Below are positions 25,955 to 33,884 of a stretch of 64,000 nucleotides of DNA, piece after piece. The notes under the pieces were generated by a model. The model did not search any database. It had not been told where the DNA came from and saw only the letters and a list, made by a program, of their open reading frames with translations. This stretch comes from Gaiellasilicea sp963794385 (GTDB lineage: Bacteria > Actinomycetota > Thermoleophilia > Gaiellales > Gaiellaceae). The position numbers were made by a program, and so were the translations under genes. Within the stretch, counting starts at the first letter, position 1; each line of letters begins with the position of its first letter. The stretch lies in NCBI GenBank assembly GCA_963794385.1, contig CAWCDT010000005.1:93987-157986 (forward strand), read 5' to 3'.

Positions 25955-27039
25955 GCAGCACCAGCCGTCCGGCGTCGTCGAGCGGCCCGGGGAGGTCGTC
26001 GCCGCAGAACGGCTTCTCGGTCGTGACGAGGAACTCGAGCTCCGCCGCCAGCCGCTCCGGAAAGCGCAGCTCCTTGCCCTCGAAGACGAGGCGCGTGCCG
26101 TGCAGGTCCGCGATCACGGTGTCGCGGCGGACGAGCTCCGTCGACGTATCGAGCTCGTTGAGGGCGCGCAGCTCGGAGAGCTGTCCGTCGAGGATCGGGC
26201 GCCGGCTGCGGACGAAGCGGTTGCGAGCTCGCTGCCGGGCCTCCTCGGCATCGAGCCGCGGGAGCTCCGGAGGCGCGACGCCGTCGATCGTCCGTCGGTA
26301 GGCGAGATCGTTCTCTTGTGCGTCGAGCTCGGCGCGCGCCGCGTCGATCCAGCGGCGCACGTTCACTCCGATGGTGACGTGCAGCGAGTCCGAGTCGGAC
26401 GTGAGCGCCTGGTGGAGCCAGCCTCGCGGCAGATACATCGTGTCCCCGGCGCGGAGGACGACGTCCAGCGACGGGCTCTCCGGGTGCACCGAGCGCTGAG
26501 CGGTAGCGCTGGTTCTTCAGCGGCAGCTCGAGCACCGGCTCGTAGACGAGCCACCGCTTCTCTCCGGCTACCTGGAGCGAGATCACCTCGTGCGTGTCGT
26601 GGTGGATCGGCAGCCCCTGGGAGCCGCGGGGCGTGTAGTAGGCGTTCGCCTGCGCCGCGTGGCCGAGATACGCCTCGAGGTGACGGCAGTAGCGTGCGAG
26701 CGGCAGCCAGAAGTGATGCAAGCCCTGCAGCACGATCGTGGCGCCGTCCTCGAACTCCCGCAGGACGCGCGGGACGTCGACGACCCCGGTGAACGGGGAC
26801 GGGCGCCAGGAGAGGTCGGAGGTGTAGTCCGAGACCGTCGCTCCGGCCTTGACGAGCCGGAAGCCCGGCGTCCTGATCGCGGTCTCGGTGATCAGCCGCT
26901 CGACGTCCCGGGCGGAGAGGAGGTCGTCGAACCGACCCTCCTCCGCGCGCGGGACGACGAGCGGCCGCTGTTCCCAGTGCTCCGCGAGGAAGCGCTCGGC
27001 CTCGACCGGCGCGACCGCGCGGTCGAGCGCCTCGCTGCT
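25902..27039 (-). CDS. JmjC/cupin-4 Fe(II)/2-oxoglutarate oxygenase (frameshifted)
   Basis: About 380 residues of the ribosomal-oxygenase-like JmjC family. LAEHWEQRPLVVPRAEEGRF is the usual N-terminal block. The iron facial triad is visible: HHDTHEV gives H-x-D, and after a frame break near 26498 the third ligand is the His in MYLPRGWLHQA. The C-terminal 180 residues resemble the dimerisation and winged-helix part of RoxA/YcfD-type hydroxylases, which hydroxylate ribosomal protein side chains. No start codon is found in this frame between the stop of the acidic peptide and the conserved region, so either the acidic ORF is its N-terminal extension through an indel or the start has been lost. 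Confidence 0.75.
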
Positions 27040-27202
27040 AGCCGGCGTCGGTGTCGTCCGAGTCCGAGTCCGTGGTGTCGGAGTCGTCTGCGTCACCGTC
27101 GGTCGTGTCCGTGTCGTCGCCGTCCGCGTCCTCGACGACATCGGACGTCGTCTCGGCTCCGACGCCGATCTCCTCCTCGTTGAGCGTGGTCTCCTCGTCC
27201 AT
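27038..27202 (-). CDS. 54-residue highly acidic Asp/Thr repeat peptide
   Basis: ATG with a strong ribosome site (GGGAGGGAG, three bases before). The product has 17 Asp and 7 Glu and no Lys, Arg or His. A leader-like part (MDEETTLNEEEIGVG) is followed by three ten-residue units: DVVEDADGDD, TDTTDGDADD and SDTTDSDSDD, the last two fitting [TS]DTTDxDxDD. The stop lies exactly where the JmjC frame begins. It may be a separate substrate or precursor peptide translationally coupled to the oxygenase, or an acidic N-terminal extension of the oxygenase separated by a one-base error near 27045. Function unknown. Confidence 0.55.
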   Translation of the reverse strand: MDEETTLNEEEIGVGAETTSDVVEDADGDDTDTTDGDADDSDTTDSDSDDTDAG

Positions 27203-27261
27203 TTGCTCCCTCCCTTGGCGGCGTGACCTTCCGGCGCGAGGTTACAAGGTCGCGCCTGGCG

Positions 27262-27804
27262 TTAGATGCGGTACGCGTGGTCCGTGATCCAGACGACGAC
27301 CGACTCCATGCCCTCCGGCGGCTCGCCCTGGGCGCGAAGGGGTCCGAACGAGACGCGGACGTAGCTACTGTCGGCGAGCGCCCCGGGCGCCGAGATCGTC
27401 GTCCTCCAGGTCTCGTTCGGGTCCAGGAGCTCGGGCGGCTCCGGCTCGAACCGCGCTGCGAGCCGCGGTGCCGGCAACGCGCCGTTGCGGGCCGCTTCCT
27501 CGAGCTCGGCGAGATCGCCGCTCGAGAACAGCATCAGCCCGTACTGGAGCTCGGCGTCGCCGCCGAGCTCGAAGGGGATCGTCGTCGTGTTCGTCACGGC
27601 GATCGACGCCGACCAGCCGTCCTTGCGCACCTCGAGCCAGTCGACCGCGAACCGGAGCCCCGGGCCCGTGTCGGGATAGCGCTCGAGCCAGCGGAGCTCG
27701 GCGCGCTGTGGCTCGGCCGCCTGCGCAGGCCCGACAGGCTCGGTCTCGGCGGTTCCGCACCCCGCGAGCAGGAGCACGGCGGCGAGGAACAGTGGCCTGC
27801 GCAT
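27262..27804 (-). CDS. Secreted lipoprotein of unknown function
   Basis: 180 residues with a lipoprotein signal peptide (MRRPLFLAAVLLLAGCG). The mature part looks like a single beta-rich domain (LRFAVDWLEVRKDGWSASIA, VTNTTTIPFELGG, TWRTTISAPG), of the kind that resembles DUF4352-like telokinin folds, but I cannot assign a family. It is divergent from sucC with 33 bases between starts. Confidence 0.7.
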   Translation of the reverse strand: MRRPLFLAAVLLLAGCGTAETEPVGPAQAAEPQRAELRWLERYPDTGPGLRFAVDWLEVRKDGWSASIAVTNTTTIPFELGGDAELQYGLMLFSSGDLAELEEAARNGALPAPRLAARFEPEPPELLDPNETWRTTISAPGALADSSYVRVSFGPLRAQGEPPEGMESVVVWITDHAYRI

Positions 27805-27822
27805 CCGTCCAAGTCTCGCAGC

Positions 27823-27828
27823 TAGACT
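27823..27828 (+). promoter_or_regulatory. -10 element, leaderless start of sucC
   Basis: TAGACT ends nine bases before the TTG start of sucC; no ribosome site is present. Confidence 0.5.
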
Positions 27829-27837
27829 CGCGGCCGC

Positions 27838-28980
27838 TTGGACCTCTACGAGTATCAGGGCAAGCAGCTCTTCGCGCGCTTCGGCATCCCCGTCTCGGAG
27901 GGGCGGCCGGCGACGACCCCGGAGGAGGCACGCGCCGCGGCGGAGGAGCTCGGGGGCCAGGTCGTCGTCAAGGCGCAGGTGCTCACGGGCGGCAGGGGCA
28001 AGGCGGGCGGGATCAAGCTCGCCGACGATCCCGCGGACGCCCAGGAGAAGGCGGGGCAGATCCTCGGGCTCGATATCCGCGGCCACGTCGTCCGCACGCT
28101 CTGGATCGAGCGCGCCTCCGAGATCGCGAAGGAGTACTACCTCTCGCTCACATTCGACCGAGGCGTGAAGAAGCCGCTCTACATGTTCACGACCCAGGGC
28201 GGGATCGACATCGAGGAGGTGGCGGAGCGGACGCCCGATGCGCTCGTGAAGCTCCACGTCGATCCGCTCGAGGGCTTTCAGCCCTGGCAGGCCCGGCGGC
28301 TCGTCTACGGCGCCGGGGTCGAGGACCCGGGCGAGCAGAAGCAGATCGCCACGATCGCGGGCAAGCTCTACGACGCCTTCGTCGGCACCGACGCGATGCT
28401 GTGCGAGATCAACCCGCTCATCGTCACGCCCGAGGGCGAGGTCAAGGCACTCGACTCCAAGTTCACGGTCGACGACAACGCGCTCTACAAGCACCCGGAG
28501 ATCGAGGCGATGCGGGACGTCGCCGCGGCCGACCCGCTCGAGGCGCTGGCGCGGGAGAAAGGTGTGACCTACGTCAAGCTCGACGGGCAGGTCGGCATCC
28601 TCGGCAACGGCGCCGGGCTCGTGATGTCGACGCTCGACGTGATCGCGCTCGTGGGCGGCAAGCCCGCGAACTTCTGCGACCTCGGCGGCGGCGGCGACGC
28701 GGAAGGCGTCGTGGACGCGCTCGAGGTGATCACGCGGGACCCGCAGGTGAAGTCGATCTTCTTCAACATCTTCGGCGGGATCACGCGCTGCGACGAGGTC
28801 GCGCGCGGCATCCTCGCCGCGCTGGAACGAATGACGATCGAGCGCCCGATCGTCGTCCGCCTCGACGGCACGAACGCCGAGGAGGGGCGGCGGATCCTCT
28901 CCGAGGCGGCGCCTCCGAACCTGTACGCGGAGGCGACGATGCTCGACGGCGCCCGCAAAGCCGTGGAGCTCGCTGCATGA
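27838..28980 (+). CDS. sucC: Succinyl-CoA ligase (ADP-forming) beta subunit
   Basis: 380 residues, normal for SucC. The enzyme converts succinyl-CoA, ADP and phosphate to succinate, CoA and ATP in the TCA cycle. It begins DLYEYQGKQLFARFGIPVSE and has the ATP-grasp region VVKAQVLTGGRGKAGGIKLA. The C-terminal CoA-ligase domain shows FFNIFGGITRCDEVARGI and RLDGTNAEEGRRIL. TTG start with a -10 hexamer nine bases before. The stop overlaps the next ATG (ATGA), so the inserted methyltransferase and sucD are in the same operon. Confidence 0.95.
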   Translation: MDLYEYQGKQLFARFGIPVSEGRPATTPEEARAAAEELGGQVVVKAQVLTGGRGKAGGIKLADDPADAQEKAGQILGLDIRGHVVRTLWIERASEIAKEYYLSLTFDRGVKKPLYMFTTQGGIDIEEVAERTPDALVKLHVDPLEGFQPWQARRLVYGAGVEDPGEQKQIATIAGKLYDAFVGTDAMLCEINPLIVTPEGEVKALDSKFTVDDNALYKHPEIEAMRDVAAADPLEALAREKGVTYVKLDGQVGILGNGAGLVMSTLDVIALVGGKPANFCDLGGGGDAEGVVDALEVITRDPQVKSIFFNIFGGITRCDEVARGILAALERMTIERPIVVRLDGTNAEEGRRILSEAAPPNLYAEATMLDGARKAVELAA

Positions 28981-29624
28981 GCGACTGGAGCACGCGGGCA
29001 GAGGCGTACCGCAACGCGCCGGAACAGCGTGAGGGCAAGGACCTCGACCTGATCGTGCGTTGGGCGGAGGGCTGCGAGACCGCGCTCGACGTGGCGACCG
29101 GCGGCGGCCACGTCGCGCGCCGGTTGCGGGAGGCGGGCCTGGAGGTCGTCAGCGCCGATCCGGCACCGGGGATGAGGCCAGACGTGATCTGCCGCGCCGA
29201 GGACTTGCCGTTCGCGGACGGCGCCTTCGACCTCGTCGTCACCCGGATCGCGCCGCACCACTTCGACGACGTCCCGGCGGCGGTCGCGGAGATGGCGCGC
29301 GTCAGCTCCGACCTCGTCGTCGTCGAGGACACGCTCTACGTGAGCGAGCAGGTCGAGGAGGCCGAGCAGCTGCGCGACCCCACTCACGTCCGCTCCTACA
29401 GCGAGAACGAGTGGCGTGCCTTCCTCGAGACGGCGGGCCTCGAGATCGAGCAGGTCGAGTCCTTCGAGAAGCGGCATCCGCTGGACGAGTGGCTCGCGCG
29501 GTCGGGCACGCCCGAGGACGACGCGACCCGCGTCAAGGAGCTCCTCGCCGACCAGATCGAGGGTGTGGAGTACGTCGACACGAAGCTGCTCTTCAAGGCG
29601 CGGAAGACCGGAGACGCGACCTAG
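28977..29624 (+). CDS. Class I SAM-dependent methyltransferase between sucC and sucD
   Basis: 215 residues of the UbiE/Methyltransf_11 type. LDVATGGGHVARRL is the SAM glycine loop, VVSADPAP motif II, and FDLVVTRIAPHHFDDVPAA the post-motif region. The substrate is unknown. It overlaps sucC by four bases and its stop shares one base with the sucD start, so it is tightly inserted within an operon whose two other genes encode one enzyme complex. A role in modifying a quinone, small acid or the ligase itself is conceivable but unsupported. Confidence 0.85.
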   Translation: MSDWSTRAEAYRNAPEQREGKDLDLIVRWAEGCETALDVATGGGHVARRLREAGLEVVSADPAPGMRPDVICRAEDLPFADGAFDLVVTRIAPHHFDDVPAAVAEMARVSSDLVVVEDTLYVSEQVEEAEQLRDPTHVRSYSENEWRAFLETAGLEIEQVESFEKRHPLDEWLARSGTPEDDATRVKELLADQIEGVEYVDTKLLFKARKTGDAT

Positions 29625-30493
29625 TGGCGATCATCGTCGACCGGGAGACGAAGCTCGTCGTCCAGGGCCTGACCGGCTCGGAGGGCTCCTTCCACGGCCT
29701 CCGCAACAAGCGCTACGGCACGCAGGTGGTCGCAGGTGTCACGCCCGGGAAGGGCGGCCAGGACGTCGAGGGCGTCCCCGTCTTCGACACGGTCGCGGAC
29801 GCGGTCGCCGAGACGGGCGCGAACACGACAATGGTCTTCGTCCCGGCCCGCTTCGCAGCCGACGCGATCTACGAGGCGGTCGATGCCGGGATCGGGACGG
29901 TCGTCTGCATCGCCGAGGGGCTGCCTGCCCACGAGATGCTGCGGATCTACACGTACATCCGGCCGAAGGGCGTGGCCATGCTGGGCCCCAACTGCCCTGG
30001 CGCGCTCTCGCCGGGCAAGGCGAACGTGGGGATCATCCCCGCCGAGATCTTCACCGAGGGCTCGATCGGCCTGGTCTCGCGCTCGGGCACGCTCACCTAC
30101 CAGATCGGTCACGAGCTGACGCAGCGGGGGCTCGGCAACTCGACGATCGTCGGAATCGGCGGCGACCCGGTCGTCGGCTCCTCGTTCATCGACGTGCTCG
30201 AGCGCTTCGAGGCGGACCCGGAGACCGAGTACGTCGTCATGGTCGGCGAGATCGGCGGTGACGAGGAGGAGAAGGCGGCCGCTTTCATCGAGGAGAAGAT
30301 GTCGAAGCCGGTTGTCGCCTACATCGCCGGCTTCACGGCGCCGCCCGGCAAGACGATGGGCCACGCCGGCGCGATCATCTCCGGCTCCTCCGGCACCGCG
30401 CAGGGAAAGAAGGAGGCGCTGGAGGCGAAGGGGATCAGGGTCGGCACCTCGCCGACCGAGACGGCCGAGATCGTCGCCGAGATCGCCAAGTAA
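29624..30493 (+). CDS. sucD: Succinyl-CoA ligase (ADP-forming) alpha subunit
   Basis: 289 residues. CoA-binding Rossmann start GLTGSEGSFHGLRNKRYGTQ, and the phosphorylated active-site His in GHAGAIISGSSGTAQGK. GTG start sharing one base with the upstream stop. Partner of SucC. The gene ends ...AK-stop within a 25-base palindrome, its TAA being part of the palindrome arm. Confidence 0.95.
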   Translation: MAIIVDRETKLVVQGLTGSEGSFHGLRNKRYGTQVVAGVTPGKGGQDVEGVPVFDTVADAVAETGANTTMVFVPARFAADAIYEAVDAGIGTVVCIAEGLPAHEMLRIYTYIRPKGVAMLGPNCPGALSPGKANVGIIPAEIFTEGSIGLVSRSGTLTYQIGHELTQRGLGNSTIVGIGGDPVVGSSFIDVLERFEADPETEYVVMVGEIGGDEEEKAAAFIEEKMSKPVVAYIAGFTAPPGKTMGHAGAIISGSSGTAQGKKEALEAKGIRVGTSPTETAEIVAEIAK

Positions 30494-30509
30494 CAGTCTG
30501 TTACTTGGC
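30485..30509. repeat. Perfect palindrome, CCAAGTAACAG family copy 1
   Basis: Twelve-base arm GCCAAGTAACAG, central T, then the reverse complement of the arm. The sucD stop codon TAA lies within it. Further copies with a central A are at 33858-33884 and 45728-45752. Confidence 0.8.
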
Positions 30510-30518
30510 GTCCCGTCG

Positions 30519-31226
30519 CTAGCCCTCGCAGCCGAGCCCGTCGTCGTCCCGGCCGTCGAAGCCGTGTGGATCGGGCGCGAGCACGCGGAAGTTGCGGTGG
30601 GGGATGTCCGCGCAGTCGAGATCGCCCACCTCGGCGTACGGGCGGATGCAGACGTCCGGGTAGGACGAGTCGCAGTTCCCCTGCGGGACGAGCGGTTGCG
30701 GCTTCGTCGACGCCGTCGGACCGGAGTTGCCGGTCGTGGCCGCACTTTCCGGGTTCCAGACGGCGCTCGGGCAGGCGCCCCAGAGACCGCGGCGGGCCGC
30801 CCGCGCGGCGTTTCCGGCTGAGAGCAGTCTCCCCGCATGCGTCCCGCGCTCGCCGCGGTAGAAGTACACGGTCGCGGCGCCGCGGCGGACCAGCTCGAGG
30901 TTGACGTTCGTGCGCCCGACCTCCACGTAGGCGAGCAGCCGGCCGTATCGGTCGACCCGGTCGAGCCGCGGATCGGTCGTGAGGCGCACGCGTGTCCCAG
31001 GGCCGGCAAGGTGCAGCAGCTGCGTTCGCGCGGCCCGCGAGTAGCACTCGCCGCCGCCGAGCTCGGGCGTGTCGACCTGCACGAGCCGCACTCGGCGGCC
31101 GTCCGTCAGCCGGAGCGTGTCGCCGTCGGTGACCGAGGCGACGACGCCGCTGTCACCGGCTGCGGTGCCGGAAGCGGCCGCGGCGAGCGCGACGAGGCAG
31201 ACGACGACGAGCGTGGCGGAACGCAT
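30519..31226 (-). CDS. Secreted staphylococcal-type nuclease with C-terminal excalibur-like domain
   Basis: 235 residues. An N-terminal signal peptide (MRSATLVVVCLVALAAAASG) precedes a TNase domain: TDGDTLRL (metal Asp), RVRLVQVDTPELGGG (catalytic Arg, Asp and Glu) and DRYGRLLAYVEVG (second catalytic Arg). The C terminus has CDSSYPDVCIRP, a Cys in DLDCADI and ending DGRDDDGLGCEG, which matches the excalibur calcium-binding motif. It should be an extracellular, calcium-using nuclease for DNA or RNA breakdown. The start is set by the signal peptide; GATATT lies six bases upstream. Confidence 0.85.
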   Translation of the reverse strand: MRSATLVVVCLVALAAAASGTAAGDSGVVASVTDGDTLRLTDGRRVRLVQVDTPELGGGECYSRAARTQLLHLAGPGTRVRLTTDPRLDRVDRYGRLLAYVEVGRTNVNLELVRRGAATVYFYRGERGTHAGRLLSAGNAARAARRGLWGACPSAVWNPESAATTGNSGPTASTKPQPLVPQGNCDSSYPDVCIRPYAEVGDLDCADIPHRNFRVLAPDPHGFDGRDDDGLGCEG

Positions 31227-31315
31227 ACGGCCAATATCGGCAGCAGCTGACGTGTCCACAAGAGCCGGGAGACCTATTTCGACCGCGCGGCGTCCTGCGG
31301 AGGAGCGATGGAGCG

Positions 31316-32608
31316 GTGCCCGAACCAACGTGCATGGAGCGTCACGTCCGCAGGCGCGTCGCCGCGGCGGCCGGGCTCGGCGTCGTCGTGGTCGGCTCGT
31401 GTGTCTCGTTCGCCGCAGCCGACACGTCGCGGCGCGCACCTGCTGCGCCGCCTCCGCTGCGACTCGAGCGCCCGCACCCGAAGTGGCTCGTGCCCGGCGC
31501 CGCGTTCAGAGTGACCGGCTGGGCCGCAGCGGACGAGACGGTGCGGTTGTTGGCCGGCGGTCGCGAGGTCGGCCGCGCCCAGAGCGGGCCTTTGGGGCGC
31601 TTTGTGATCGAGGCGAGAGCGCCGCGGCGAGCCGCTGCCTACCAGTTGGCGTTGGCGTCCGCCGAACGGACGCGTGACCTGCGGACGCTCGTCGTCCGCC
31701 CGCTCGTCCTGGCCGCTGTGGGTGACGTCAACCTCGGGGACCAGATCGCGGACGCGATCTCCGCCAACGGCCCCGCGTATCCGTGGAGCGGCGTGCGCGC
31801 GTTGCTCAGCGAGGCGGATCTCGCCATCGCCAACCTCGAGTGCGCCGTCTCCACGGGCGGAGCGCCGGTCCCCGGCAAGGAGTACACGTTCCGCGGCTCG
31901 CCTGGCGCGCTGCCGGCGGTCGCCCAGGCGGGCATCGACGTTCTCTCGCTCGCCAACAACCACTCGCTCGACTTCGGCCGGGAGGCGCTACTCGACACCG
32001 TGCGCCATGTCCGCCGGACCGGAATCGCGACGGTCGGCGGTGGCCGTGATCTCGCGGCGGCGCGCCGGCCGGCCCACTTCGAGCTCGGCGGCCTCCGGAT
32101 CGCGGTGCTCGCCTATTCGGACGTGCGGCCGTACGGCTTCGATGCAGGGCCCGGGCGTCCGGGAGCCGCGCCGGCGTTCTCAGAGCTGATCGACCCGGAC
32201 GTCCGCAAGGCGAGACGAACAGCGGACGTCGTGGTCGTCTACTTCCACTGGGGTACCGAGCTGGCGACCTCACCCGACTCGCGCCAGCGCAGCCTCGCCG
32301 ACGTCGCGCTCCGAGCCGGTGCCACGGTCGTGCTCGGCGCGCACCCACACGTCCTGCAGCCGGTGCAGCGCGGCGGCCGCAAGCTCGTGGCGTGGAGTCT
32401 CGGCAACTTCGTCTTCGGCGCACACTCGTCGGGGACGACGTCGACCGGAGTCCTGCTGGCGCGGCTGAACGCGCACGGCGTCTCGCAGGCACAGCTCGTG
32501 CCGGCGCGGATCGCCGGCGTCCGGCCCGCTCTCGACGCGCGCTACGCGGCGACGGCGCGGGCGCGGATCGCGGCCGAGAGAGCTCCGGCTGCCCTCACGC
32601 TTCGCTAG
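31316..32608 (+). CDS. CapA-family (PGA_cap) metallophosphatase-like secreted protein
   Basis: 430 residues. A membrane or signal segment near residues 15-35 (VAAAAGLGVVVVGSCVSFAA) is followed by a short beta domain and the CapA fold: LAAVGDVNLGDQI, ANLECAVS, GIDVLSLANNHSLDFG, VVYFHWGTE, LGAHPHVLQPV and WSLGNFVFG, which carry the metal-binding Asp, Asn and His. Homologues act in poly-gamma-glutamate synthesis or as phosphoesterases; there is no capBC partner here, so function is open. GTG start with GGAGGAG ten bases upstream; an ATG six codons later is possible. Its end overlaps convergent ahcY by four bases. Confidence 0.8.
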   Translation: MPEPTCMERHVRRRVAAAAGLGVVVVGSCVSFAAADTSRRAPAAPPPLRLERPHPKWLVPGAAFRVTGWAAADETVRLLAGGREVGRAQSGPLGRFVIEARAPRRAAAYQLALASAERTRDLRTLVVRPLVLAAVGDVNLGDQIADAISANGPAYPWSGVRALLSEADLAIANLECAVSTGGAPVPGKEYTFRGSPGALPAVAQAGIDVLSLANNHSLDFGREALLDTVRHVRRTGIATVGGGRDLAAARRPAHFELGGLRIAVLAYSDVRPYGFDAGPGRPGAAPAFSELIDPDVRKARRTADVVVVYFHWGTELATSPDSRQRSLADVALRAGATVVLGAHPHVLQPVQRGGRKLVAWSLGNFVFGAHSSGTTSTGVLLARLNAHGVSQAQLVPARIAGVRPALDARYAATARARIAAERAPAALTLR

Positions 32609-33846
32609 ACCGACCAGCGTGCTTCGAACTCGCGCTGCTTCGCCGTCGGCTCGCTGAGCTCGAGGCCGAGGGTCGCGAGCTTCACCCGTGCGATCTCGCG
32701 GTCGAGCTCGTCGGGAAAGCGATGCAGGCCAGGCTCGAGGCCGCCGGCGGCGAGCAGGTGGACGGCGAGCGCCTGCACCGAGAACGAGAGGTCCATGATC
32801 TCGACCGGGTGGCCGTCGCCGCCGGCGACGTTCGTCTGACGGCCCTCCGCGAGCACGTAGGCGTGGCCGCCGCGGGGCAGCTCGTGCTCCGTCACGCCGG
32901 GCCTCACCTCCTCGCCGGGGCCGAGCCCGTCGATCGCGACCTCACGCTCGTGGTGGCCGCCGTTCGCGATCAGGACGCCGTCCTTGAGGAACCGGAGCGC
33001 TTCGGCCGGAACGCAGTCGATCGCCCCGGTTGCGGCGATCAGGACGTCGGCGTCGGGCAGCGCCTCCTCGAGCGTCGCGACCCGGTTGCCGTCCATGTGC
33101 GCTTCGAGGGCGGCCACCGGGTCGATCTCGACGACCGTGACACGGCCGCCGGCGCCCCGCGCCGCCCGGGCGAGGCCCTTGCCGACCCAGCCGTAGCCGA
33201 CGATGCAGAACTCGCGGCCCGGGAAGGTGAGGTTCGTCAAACGGTCGATCGCGGCGAGCGTGGACTGGCCCGTGCCGTAGCGGTTGTCGAAGAGATGCTT
33301 GCAGCGCGCGTCGTTCGCCGCGATCGCCGGAAACGTCAGCCTGCCGGCCGCCTCCAGCGCCCGCAGCCGCGCGACTCCGGTGGTCGTCTCCTCCGTGACG
33401 CCGGCGAGCCCCGCGGCGATCTCGGGACGGTGCTCGACGATCCGCGCCGTCAGCTCGCTGCCGTCGTCGACCACGATCTCCGGACGCGTGTCGGCGACCG
33501 CGAGCAGGTCCGCCTCGAACTCCGCCGGCGAGGCGCCGTGCCGCGCGTGCACCTCGATCCCCCGCGCGACGAGCGCCGCGCAGATCGCGTCCTGGGTCGA
33601 GCCGGGGTTCGATCCCGACGCGACCACCTGCGCACCCGCGTCGGCGAGGATCGTCGCCAGGTACGCGGTCTTCGCCTCCAGGTGGACGACGACCGCGACC
33701 CTGCGCCCGCGAAGCGTCCCGTCGGCGAGCCGCTCGCGCGCAAGCCGGTTCAGCACCGGGGAGTGCTTCGCGACCCAGCCGATCCGCTGCTCACCCTCGG
33801 GGGCGAGCGACGGATCGGAGATGCTCGAGCGGTCCGCTGCGTTCAC
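32605..33846 (-). CDS. ahcY: S-adenosylhomocysteine (or S-inosylhomocysteine) hydrolase
   Basis: 413 residues, the short form without the eukaryotic-type insertion. NPGSTQDAICAAL, EETTTGVARL, NDARCKHLFDNRYGTGQS and the NAD loop GYGWVGKGLARAA identify it. The catalytic Lys and Asp are in CKHLFDN. It clears S-adenosylhomocysteine after methylation, feeding homocysteine back to methionine. The CKHLFDNRYGTGQS form is the one seen in archaeal and Thermotoga-type enzymes, some of which prefer S-inosylhomocysteine; substrate is therefore not certain. GTG start with TAGATT six bases upstream that touches a palindrome. Confidence 0.9.
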   Translation of the reverse strand: MNAADRSSISDPSLAPEGEQRIGWVAKHSPVLNRLARERLADGTLRGRRVAVVVHLEAKTAYLATILADAGAQVVASGSNPGSTQDAICAALVARGIEVHARHGASPAEFEADLLAVADTRPEIVVDDGSELTARIVEHRPEIAAGLAGVTEETTTGVARLRALEAAGRLTFPAIAANDARCKHLFDNRYGTGQSTLAAIDRLTNLTFPGREFCIVGYGWVGKGLARAARGAGGRVTVVEIDPVAALEAHMDGNRVATLEEALPDADVLIAATGAIDCVPAEALRFLKDGVLIANGGHHEREVAIDGLGPGEEVRPGVTEHELPRGGHAYVLAEGRQTNVAGGDGHPVEIMDLSFSVQALAVHLLAAGGLEPGLHRFPDELDREIARVKLATLGLELSEPTAKQREFEARWSV

Positions 33847-33852
33847 AGCGCG

Positions 33853-33858
33853 AATCTA
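33853..33858 (-). promoter_or_regulatory. -10 element, leaderless start of ahcY
   Basis: TAGATT on the minus strand ends six bases before the GTG at 33846. Its upstream edge overlaps the palindrome at 33858-33884, so the repeat occupies the spacer of this promoter. Confidence 0.5.
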
Positions 33859-33884
33859 GCCAAGTAACAGACTGTTACTTGGCT
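33858..33884. repeat. Perfect palindrome, CCAAGTAACAG family copy 2
   Basis: Core as in copy 1 with central A, extended by one A/T pair to 13-base arms. It lies between the stop of the DEAD helicase (TGA at 33884-33886) and the promoter of ahcY. Confidence 0.8.
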
